Part shown: positions 38,232-49,400 of the stretch, piece by piece
Layout: every line of letters starts with the position of its first letter
Numbering within the stretch: position 1 is the stretch's first letter
Origin: Cristatella mucedo
Taxonomy: Eukaryota > Bryozoa > Phylactolaemata > Cristatellidae
NCBI GenBank assembly: GCA_009760855.2
Contig: WPIO01000047.1
Coordinates: forward strand, 590,001-654,000
Direction: 5' to 3'
DNA: 64,000 bases
Made by a program: the position numbers and the translations under genes
Notes under the pieces: model-generated
Databases searched by the model: none
The model's input: only the letters and a program-made list of their open reading frames with translations
What the model was told of the DNA's origin: nothing

Positions 38232-41200
38232 TGACATGTAATCGCTTATTCTCGTCCCACAGGAACTGTTCTTACTACTGCGACCAGCTCTCCGACCACC
38301 GCAAGCAGCAGCAGTAAGTTTCGAGCTCCAAATGACGCCAAAGAGATGCTTGTTGCTGTCATAGCTTCAGAATTATCCTGCCTAACGTGAGCCACTTTTA
38401 TTGAGGAAATTTGGATGGTTAAGGGCTATGCTTGTCCTGCAATGCATGCATATGATGCTGTGCACCGTCATGTCCGCATGGCCGTCTGTTATGTCACTAG
38501 TTTGAGTAGCGGGGTAACGCATGCATAGTGTACAGACCCGACGCTCGTAAAGCAGCAAACGAAAAAAACAACAGAGTGCTCGAAATCACGCATGCGGAGC
38601 CAAGATAAAACTGTTTTCTCCGCCGAGGAGTCTGTGAAGCAAACGGAAAGGGGGGGCTGCAACGAGGTTGATCTGAGCATTGCGGCTTTATGTTGCCATA
38701 GCTTCACTGCAGCGCTAGTGCTTGAGCATAATCCTAGCCGCATTGCCAAAGGACGATCGGTGGTTGCATCGATGTCTCTGCTCATTCTAGCTCCCCCGAC
38801 CTTGCCAAACAGCTCGGACAGCAGCAGCAGTCTCTGGCTTGTCTCGGAGTCCACCGTGGTCTTTGATGTAAGTAGCCTGTTTTTGGGCTTTTGCCCTGTG
38901 TATGCTTTTGCATGCTGCAGTTGCTTGACCTTCGTTTGACCTTCGTTTGCTCACCTTTCCATGGTAGGTGTCTGTGGTGAGATAGCAATGAGGCTACATT
39001 GAAACACAAGCAGCTCGGTGCAGCAGTGTCCACTAGGTAGCTGTGCATGTAATTTATCTTCGGCCGTAACACCACAAAGCCACAAAGACCAAGTGTGCTA
39101 AGGAGAGTTTTCACATAGAACTCCTAAAGTCTAAGCTGCTTTCGGTGCTAATACGGTAGCCAATTTATTAGCCGTATTAGCACCTAAGTAAGTGGTAGCC
39201 AATAGACTTCATTTGATGCAACAAAAAGAAAGGTAGAATCATAGCTGAGTTGGGAGGGCAATCGAGGAAGTGAGTAGCATGTAAGTTACTGCTCTGGACT
39301 GCTAGAAAGGATCTGCCACAGTCGGCTGCAGGAGAAAGGTTGTCATTGCGTATGAGTTGTGGAAGTGAGTTCCATAGGCCAGGACATGCAGAGCAAATGC
39401 TTCTGTAGCCAACAGTCTGTAAACTTGGGAATATAACTTCTGCTCAGTGTTTGCGTTTACGGATGCATGCCTCATTTTTCTTAGCTTGCTCGGCCCGGTG
39501 AATTTATTGGAATTGCTGCAGACAACTAGACTTAACCACATAGCAGCCGACTCCTTTTTTTGATTGGTTTAGTTGATGGATGGTCATTGGGGGTATGCTA
39601 ACTAGCCTCCTGGCACCAGACTTTCCCCACCCCAAAGAGTACACACCGGTGCTGGGAATTTGCACTTCATGCGACAGATCGTGGGTTCGACTGCTACGCC
39701 TCTTCTGCCACTATGTAAACGAGTCTGTTTAATCAGCCGAACTTTACTTTAAACATGATTTGTCTCTTTACAGGCATATTGACAGTACACAGTTGTCAGA
39801 GCTTACTTAATTTGTTTTTATCTCTTCTTGAACCCTACCAGGTTTACGAATCAGGGCCGGCAGTTTACCATAATGAGCTGCCTTTGCTGTGGCATCGAGC
39901 AGCGGTTGGCTTCCCTCCGCTCCGCTCCCCTCTGCTCCGCTCCCCTCTGCTCCGCTCCCCTCTGCTCAGCTCCCCTCCGCCCCCAGTCTTAAGAGACGTA
40001 GATGAGAGGAGCATAGACTCCGTGGCCGAGTCAGCTGAGAGATTGCGTACGAGGCAGCCGCCTGCTGCGCGCCTGCCACTCACTTTCGTTTTTAGCGTGG
40101 CAACAGTGCAACCTGCTGCCACTAATGTAATGTATCCCCATCTATAACTCCACAAAGCCACAAAGACTATATGTGTGTTATGCTGGAGAGTTCTGTGTAG
40201 AACACTCACAGCCTAAGCGGCTTTCGGTATGCATTCGGTAGCCAACAGACTTCATCTCACGCAGCAAAGAGAAATAAAGAAGCACAGCAGAGTCAGGAGA
40301 GCAGTTGAGGTAGTGAGTAGCATGGAAGTAGCTGCTCAGGACGGCTGGAAATTATCTGCCATAGTTGGCAGCAGCAGGAGAGTAGTTGTCGTTGCATAAG
40401 AATTTTGGAAATTATCTTCACAGTCTAGAACCTGAGTGCAAAAGCTTTTGTCGCCAACTGTCTTTAAGCAGAGGAATGGAACAGCTAATTTATTGTCCAT
40501 AAAGGACCTGAGGGCACGAGGAGGCTGAAGCTGGTGCCGCAGTTCAGCTAGTTATGAAGCTGCCAAGCCCTGGCGGGCCATGTAGGTTAGTGTAAGAACT
40601 GTGCTCTGTATTCGTGTTTCAACCGGCAGCCATCCAAAGTTCTTTCAGCAAAAAGGACACATGGTCAAACGTCTAGGATTTGTTAACTAGCCTTAATATT
40701 CATCGCCAGCTGCAGTTTCCTAGTGGTTTTTCGGTAGCCCAGCCAAAAGGGAATTATGATAATTTAGCCGCGACTTAACCAAGGAGCTAGCTATATTTTT
40801 GCAAGCCACCGTGGAGGACAGTGGCTAATCTGAGATGCCGACAGGACATAATGGCTGGCTGTGGATGCAGTCTTCTTAACAAAGCTTTCCAAAATGTTCG
40901 GTAGCTGCCGAAGACAACATCGAAATTCCGAGCACAAAAATGATTGCCTTCACAGCAACAACACCATCCATTAGAGGAGCAGGGCCTCCTAGTCCAGCCA
41001 CGTGCTTGGGGTGTCATATGAGCAGCAGTCCAGTTTTTATCGTCGTTTAGTTTAGGGAAATTTGCCAGCATCCAGGGCCTGCAAGGCAAGCATTCAGTTT
41101 ATCAGTTGCTGCAGCATATTCCGAGGGTTTAAACAAAAAATACTGCTGACTCTCGTAAGCATAAAAGTGATAGCCGATTCCATGGGCCCAAATCACTCCC

Positions 41201-44200
41201 CCCCCAGGGGTTGAGTATAAATGGAGAACAGCAAAGGACCGAGAACAGACCCCTGTGGGGCTCCACAGGTGACTAGTCTGGTGGATGAGAGTTGATCCCC
41301 ACGCGACACGGATTGAACAATAAACGTTTCACCTGCGGCATCGCTTCACAGCCTCACTGCTCTGTAGCACATCGTTGTCCAATAGGCTGTGAGAGCTTCG
41401 CTCAGGCGCAGATCCAAAAGCCGTAGCACGTCTGTGCGGCTGCCCTGGGACGTCTCGTTGTGGGTCTCTCTCTCTCTTCCAGTCCCTTAACGGTGGCTCC
41501 CAACCCACTACCTTAACTCTGTATCGTAGCCCACTTCGGATACCTGCCAGTGGCAACCGAGCATTGGTGAAGTATATACTAGGCAGGGCCACCCAGCCCT
41601 TCAGCAGCAGCAGCAGCAGCAGTACCGGGTGGCCCTGCTGCTGCTGCTGGTGCGAAATATCTGTGGCCCATTCACCGGCCGCTTCGGCGCTTGCGCTTTT
41701 GCAGGAACCCAACTATCTCGTGAATCACTCGTTTGACGTCACGCGCTCCGCCAAGGTGACGTCGCACGTGGTCGAGCTCGTTGCTGTGTCGTGTTGCGCC
41801 TCTGCGCCGCACAACAGCAATCCCCGCTATGCCGGCTTGGCAGCCAACATGGCTGCCGTCGCCGACCTGCAGCCGATGCCTGGCTTGAATGCTTCGAGCG
41901 CCACAGGTCGGTCAGCCGAGGCCGGAGAGCCATCGCTGGTGTCGCGATGATGCCGTTGGCCTTGCCACCCACTCCAATCCCTGCTTCTGCCACTGCAAGG
42001 CTGCTGCTCTTACAGATGCTGCCAACGTGACGGTCGAGACGGCCCTCAAGAACCCGGCGTACGTCGACATGGCACCTTGTCCATGCGATCTCACTTTGAA
42101 CGAATGCGACGTGCAGTGCTGCTGTGATCAAGTGAGTCTCTTTTGGTGTCGGCTGCCACCACTTGTGACCCCCTGATGCTGACCCGACTGAATTATGACG
42201 TCGAGTACCAGTGTGATGCATTTACAGCCTCCAGATCGTTCGATCTTTCTCCATGCGTGAAATTTCGCGCTTGTAATCATATGTATGTGTGTTTTTGAGG
42301 GACCGAGTTAGTGCAGGTAAGGTGCTTGCTCTTCACGACTGAGGTCTTGGGTTTGAATTCTGCAGTGTGCGATCCTTTATTGCCATCTGCAAGCAGTGGT
42401 GATAGTCATTAAGGCTCTTCTGCTGCTATATAAATGAGGCTGCTAAATCAGCTAGTATTTATTGTGGTCGTGGGTGCATGTGCACATGCATACGTGAGCG
42501 AGCTCACATGCGGTGGGTGAGCTGCAGTAATCGTCTACAGGAGCACGAGTTTGTGCAGGCCGCCAAGTCCCACTGTCGCGCTGCAGACGTCAGCTTGCAA
42601 TATCGATCACAGTTCTCACCATTGCCTGCCGGTCTCGTCCGGGATGCCGATGGCATGCGCAAGGTGCACGCTTGTCACATCGCAGCCGCTCGCGGTGCCA
42701 CATTAACAAATCTTGCCGCACGTAAGCCAGCCAAAGTGTTTTGTTTTTACTGCTTTGCAGCCCGCTGCTGCTACAGCGAGCCCTTACCTTGGCGGCTCGG
42801 TGCTGCTGCCGTCACATGCATCGTTCGTTGCTTGCGCCGCTCTTCCTAGCTGATTAAACAGCCTCTTATTGTATAGCGACATAAGAGCCTTTACGGCTAT
42901 CACCACCGCTTGCAGTGGCGATACAGAATCGCCCACCGCAGGAATCGAACCCACGACCTCGGTCCCGAGGTCGTGAAAGCAACCGCCTTACCTAGTGTGC
43001 CATCACGGCTCACGCGACTGTGCTTCTGGCAGACCCGCCGCCCCTCAGCTTCGACTACCGCCGTTTTTTCTCAAGTCGTAACGTCCGCTCGGGCGGAGGC
43101 AAGCAAGCATGTCGCGAGTCTCGGCTCGTCTCCACTTTCTTGCTTCGTTCCGAGGGTCAGCGGCAGCCTTTCTTTCTGGTTCCGGTTCATTATCACAGGA
43201 GTGCTCGAAGGCTGCCGTCGATGCCTTCGCCTCTTGTTTGACTGGAAGCTACGGAGGCAACGCTTCGACGACGGCCGATTACGCGTGCAACTCGACCTCG
43301 ACTGCCAGCCGCAGCCCCGACTGGTCGGTCGTGCTCTGCGTCGTCGACGAGAATAACGCCGACCTGGGCTTGTTCTTCGAGACCAGACAAGCGGCTCGAA
43401 GCAACGCCGACTTTGCTGCGGCTAACACCAGCCAGCGAGGCACTTCCTACAGGTGCGCAGCAGCTGCTGGCCGGCAGGCAGGCAGGCAGGCAGGCCGCCG
43501 ACGGGGCCTCTCACGAGCTCCTCTCTGCGCGCGACCTGCTCCACTCGACTCGTGCCTCGTGCCGCCGCAGTGGCTGTTTTGTGTGTATCCTCTCATTCTC
43601 CCTCTGTGCAGGAGGTCGGCGCTGGTCAGTGGCAGCAGCGCCACGTCCTCGGGCAGTGGCGTTGGGTATTCGTACGGAGCGCCAGTCCAGATGACGGGCA
43701 GCGTCAGCACGCTGACCTTACCCCAGCTGACCCTCGGCGGTCGCTGCCTGCCTACCGCACCCGTAAGGTAAAACGGACGCGAGCCGACGCGCAGGACTCA
43801 GGAGCAAGGCGCGCTGCTGCAGCTGCGCGAGCTTATAGCCTAGATCGTATCGCGCGTGCTCGATACCTCGTTGCCTTGCTGGTCGAGTGGTTACGCTGTC
43901 GCATTTCAGTCCAGCAGCGCCAAGGCGTCTGCACTTTAGTGGGACCCCGACCCCCCATTGCGGGGTTGGAGTCGTCGTTCGGAGGGCAATCCTTTGTTGT
44001 CAGCCAGCTTCGAATCGGTGACAGTCGCTAGGGCCCTCTTGTCTCTCCACATAAACTCGATCGTTTAATGAGCATATTATTACTATCATTTATCGTTATT
44101 ATTCCAATTATTACAATTGCAATATTTATTCCAAATACACTTGTTATTACCATCATTCTTTTTAGCTCCTATTTTCGCTCGTAATGCAGCGTCTTGTTGG

Positions 44201-46425
44201 TGTCAGCCACTGTGCTACGCATTACAAGGTTTGCCTGTATTCGTGCGGGCGCTCGCAGCTGTGCTCCGCTGCCTACCGCCATTGTCCAACCCTGCCTCTG
44301 CTGCTCACTGGCTCTTTGCAGATACCTGATGAGCACGTCAGTCACGTGCTCGTACGCAGTCACCCAGGACCTGTGCACGGCCGCCGGCTCTCCCCTGAGC
44401 GCTGCCAGCTACATATCGCGACCGAGTGTGCAGTCGGCACTGCTCTGCCCAGCCCAGTCGCCAACCTACGTCGTGCAGCGTCCTAACAACAGCTCGGCGT
44501 CGTCATCATCATCGCAGCCCAGCACTGCGCCGGTGAGCGTCACGTACAGGTGTGCCACGTCGTCTGCCACCTACGTCGCTGCAACTGCGGCCAGTGCCGC
44601 CGCCTTCGGCTATGGCTCTGTCCAGAATACCTCTTACCTGGCCAGTCAGCAACTGTCGTTGCGTTCGTTGGGCTCCGCCAGCGATGCTGCTTCTGCGGCG
44701 GCCGCGCCTTCTGCCAGCAGCGCGTGCTGGTGGGACAACGGCTACTCGGCGCCGCCGGCGCCCTCGTACGGTGCTGACGTCTGCAGCAACGCTGTCGCCG
44801 AAGTGCTGTACAACATCACGTGGAGCGGAGTGGACGTCGTGGGCATGGACGTGATGCTCGTCTTTGCCAACGTTACGATCCAGGCGGCTCCCGTGCAGTT
44901 GAGCGCCAGGTACACTGCCACGTTCACTCACTCTGATTCGACTCCCTCGCCCGTATCGGGAAATCCAGGTAGGATGCGAGTCCGCGGCGCCTGCCCGGTC
45001 AGCACATGCTGCCTTCTGGCAGCGCACTGCCAGCATGTCCGGGTGTGTGGCCGCTGACCGCTGGCATGAGCTTCGCACGGCAGCCTGGCGCCGAGGCCGC
45101 GATTGTTGCTAGGCTACTACTTTGGTGCACCGCTCGTCGCCGGACTGCTAAACGTGACCACCGTGGATGGCATCGACGGCCCGCAGAATTACAGCACCAT
45201 CGTTGCCACCGAAGCGCCATATCTGATCTCGGCTGGTGAGCTGCTGCACTGCAAGCTTTGCTCAATTCTATTCGGCAATTGATGGCCACTGGACTTCCTG
45301 CAAGCCCTGCAGTGCATTTGCAGATGCCACGGCGTTATGTCAGAATGCTTTCCGAGTGCCCGTGTCTTTTCAAGTCAACAGTGTCTCGCAGTGCGCCGTT
45401 ATGGTGTCCGCTGCCGACATGCTGAATTGCAACACTCTGAGGTAAGCCTGAGTAGGTGGCGTCAGATGACCTGGAAGAGGTAGGCACATTGTTGAAAACC
45501 AAAAGACTCGCTCGCATACGGAATCGAAATTTCTGTTTAGAAGCAGTCTCCACCATTACCTTTGTCATCACGTCGTTGTGATCGTCATCCTTGTGATAAG
45601 TTTGATCTTTGTCGTGAATATGCTTCGTGGTAGTGGTCGTTCGTCATCGACCTAGCCTTATTTTGGTATGCAGTGTCTGCACCACCATTCTAAACGTGGA
45701 TCCTTCACTGCATATTCCATCTACTCCTATCTGCCTTTAACACTCCCAGTTAGCATTCGGCCTATGCCAGTTTCATTTGTTTTGTTGTGAAAACGTTACT
45801 GACCTACCCTTTGCTCCATATCTGGTTCCAATATTTGCACTTGTAGGCCTTGTAGCTTAGCTGTTTTCTCCTGTTCAACTTACTCTGCTGCCCCTAGTCA
45901 ATGTGCTATTGGTGTTAATTCAAGTTTTGACCTTACCCTTGTAAGCTTTGTTAGCCCAGGGTCTAGCCAGTCTGCTTCTTGCAACCACATTTGCACAAGT
46001 TTCTGCCCATTGGTTTTCCACTTGGCGCCTGGTTGTCGGTATCCTGGCCAGCATGACTTTCACCGTACATACACTTGTCTTGTCTTGCTTGATCCACTTA
46101 AGGATGATTTGCATCGCTTTGATTTTCCATGACTGTTTCCCTTGCAGAACTCGAATCTTAGCCAAGCTCACAGCCTGGACAAATGTGGGTTATCTCAGCA
46201 TCGGTGGAATCGCTTACCCCAACGACACGAGTCAGTGGGTAGCAGTGGTCAGGTATGAGCTGCTTAGCGTCTGCGAAGCAGCACGGCACCGTACTACGCC
46301 ATACCACGTGCGTGCTCGCCATAGATGCACGAGCCTGCTCTCGGTCGTCTGTTTGTCAGTGCATGACCTTCACATTACCTGTGCTGCCTGTCTGTCAACT
46401 TCTCACTCCACCACTCACTCAGTTG

Positions 46426-46468
<43 letters not shown>

Positions 46469-49400
46469 ACTATGTCTCTGTCTGTCTATCTTTCTACACC
46501 CTGTCTCTCTCCCTTCATTATTCCCTCCCCCCTCCCTCCCTCTCTTTCTCTTTTTCCCTTTTTTACTCTTATTCCCTTATCCTCTCATCACCCCCCTGCT
46601 CGCTCCATTGCTCCCTTGTTTTCACTTCCCCCTTATACACCTAACAATGAGGACCGTCCCCAGTCAGCTGCCATTATGATTGCTGTGCGAAATGCATAGG
46701 AGTGACAGGTTGTTGGGAATGGGAGCCGGTCTGGCCGTGACTGTAGCATACTTTCATCAGTGTCTGTTTCGTTGTCACTTCTTAGGCGAACTGTGTAGCT
46801 GTACTATTATTGCGCTGTTGTAATCTTATCTTTTGTTGTTGCCTGTTTAGTCTTGAGATCAAGGGGGAATGTGGCTATTTTGAGACTATGACACTGCCGT
46901 TGGTTTTTGGGCTGTTGTGATTTATGGCAGTGATATATAAGTAATGGGCGGTAAAGGCCTGGGGGAGTAACGTCGAGGACACAGGGCAGGGGCGTGCCTA
47001 CTTGTCCGCTGCGGCATCCGTGTGAATCTTTGAGCCCGCTTCGGTGTTCTGCATGGTGTCGTGTACGTGCCACTAGGAGGAATGTCAAACTACACGTCAA
47101 GCTACAGTAGCTAGGAACTTAATGTCGATTGCCTGTTCCTCAGCTCCTCAACTTGAGCCAGTCTAGCACGGGTCACTGAGGTCACGGATCACTGAGGTCA
47201 TGAGTCACAAATGTCAAGGGTAATTGGGGTCACGGATAGCTGAGGTCACGGTCACTGATGTCACGGGTCACTTAGGTCATGGAGGTCACAGAGTGCCCAC
47301 TACTTGCCTTGATTCTCTCATAGATACCCCATCTGATTCTAAGCAAAGCCTTACTTCCGCAAAGTGTGCCTCTCCTGACTGCATATAAAAAAAAATGTTA
47401 AAAGTCCCATATCCGCACTGCCACGGTGAAAAAATGGATGCATGGCCGTTTTTACTACCTCTTGGGAGGTATCATGAACGAGTGGGCAGTTTCAACTCAG
47501 TGGACATCTCACGTAATGCACCGGAAGTGACACGCATGAGTATAGCTGAAGTTCGTGACCTGTCGGGAACAGCACGTAGCAATGACATAGCAGCAGAGGA
47601 CAGGAAGTGACACGAACGGCAGCTTGGACTCGTGAAGCCTTGGCGTTGAGCGATCGATTGTAGAAGTGGGAGTTGCTCAGTCTTCGACTTTGACAGAGCC
47701 ACGTGACATGGTCGCATGGCGACATGGTCGCAGCCAGAGAAACTGACGCTGATGGTAACCGACCCAAGCACCAAACGCCTGATGCTGCTCCATCGTGCTC
47801 CTGAGCGAGAAGACACCCACTCACCTTGACCTTGATCGATTCGTTTTACCATGACGTTATAGGAAAGGAGGACTAGTGAGCAAAGTGCCAGGTTCTCTGT
47901 CCCTGCTATCAGAGACTTCTCTTGCCATAACGACCTGCAATGTAAATTTTAACTTCAGCAAATGTAAAGCGCCTAGAAATATATTGAGTTCTCTGAGGGC
48001 GTATTATCAAATGTATTAATATTATTGTTATTATTATAAGCCGCTCCTGTGAGTCTTCGCCGTGTCCAGATAGCAAAGCAGGTTTAAGCCAAGGAGCGAT
48101 CAGACCTTGACCTTGCCAAAGACTGCCGATCACAGGAAGGCTGAAGTGCACACCCAGGGCGGGCAGGTGGCCCGGCGCAGCCCTTGCGGTCGGTCCAAGG
48201 GCTGCGGCGGGCAGGTTGCCCGGCGCAGCCCTTGCGGTCGGTCCAAGGGAGCGCTTGCTCGCACTTGCCCCCATTCCTATGCTTATGCCTTGTGTTCGTG
48301 AGCCGCTGTGTCGTGTGTGGACAACAGCGTGTGGATGTTTCTTCTTTTTTTCCTTGCTGCCTCTCGTCCGCTTTCGATGGCTGGCAGCTGCAGCTGCTGG
48401 CTTTCACGTACAGAGAGCCCTTTGGAGCAGTTAACACGAGCAACTCGAGCACCTCGGCTCCTGCACAGTCAACCACCACCACTGCTGCTGCTGCTGCTGC
48501 TGCTGCTGATGCGTACCCGGATTCTCAGTTCGGCGATTACACCGTGCCGGATGTGCCGGTGATGCAGCTGGAAGGCGAGTGCGTCGGCATTCCCTCGTCA
48601 GTCCACCTAACCGTCATGTACGCGGAAGTCGGGCGTAGCCTTAACGTTCCCATTCACCAAGTGGTCGGCGCCAAGCTGAGGTACGTCCGGCCGGCCTGCC
48701 TGCAGAGCTCGGCCTGCCTGCCTCCTTCCCTCCCAGTCCCCACTGCTACCTACCTGGGTGGCCCGGCCGTGCGTGTCGCCATGCCAGCATTCGACTGCAT
48801 TCATGTTTCCTGCTCTCATCAGCTACGGGAGCGCCACCTGGAGGATACTGTGCACGACGTCCGGCTGTCTGCACGGTGCCGAGCATGCGTTTCTGCTCAC
48901 CACGACGGCATCGTTCGTGCAGGTGCCGCCCAGCTGGCAGCCGTACCCGAGCAGGTGAGAGCGAGAGAGCACACGTCCTCCGCAGAGGGAGTCTATTCAG
49001 GCAGCTATTTTTTGAAATCTATAGTACATGCAAAGCGAATAGCAGAACACCACCTTTGGCTAAGCGTCTTAGCCCATAGATAGACGTTAACCACTTAGGC
49101 TCTTTTACCATACATAGCTGAGGCTGCTGAATCAGCCAACTTTTACTTTTACGGCATTATTTATTCCAGAGGTATACCAACCTAAGACAGGCCAGCATGA
49201 CGTCGTGCACAAAAGTGCCAGCTGGTCAGCAAGGCCAGTGTAGCACGACCACACACTTAAGCAGTGGGAGAGATTACACGGACAACACTTGAAACCTAGC
49301 ACACTGACTTTGACGAACAGCCACGGGTCTCAGGATCGACATTCCTGTGCTTGCGACCGGCACTATCCAGCTTCCATTAAATACTCGGTTCATGCTCGTC

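Noticed and set aside
42478-42849. 123-codon open frame in TCTN2 intron 14 with a phase-0 acceptor at 42540
   Set aside because: It could have been exon 15, but the exon at 43199-43452 continues the family pattern (CCCDQ-ECS) and fits all phases. No donor or motif supports the 42.5-kb frame.
47168-47290. A CRISPR-like array
   Set aside because: Units are short, degenerate and lack unique spacers of constant length. This is a eukaryotic minisatellite in an intron.
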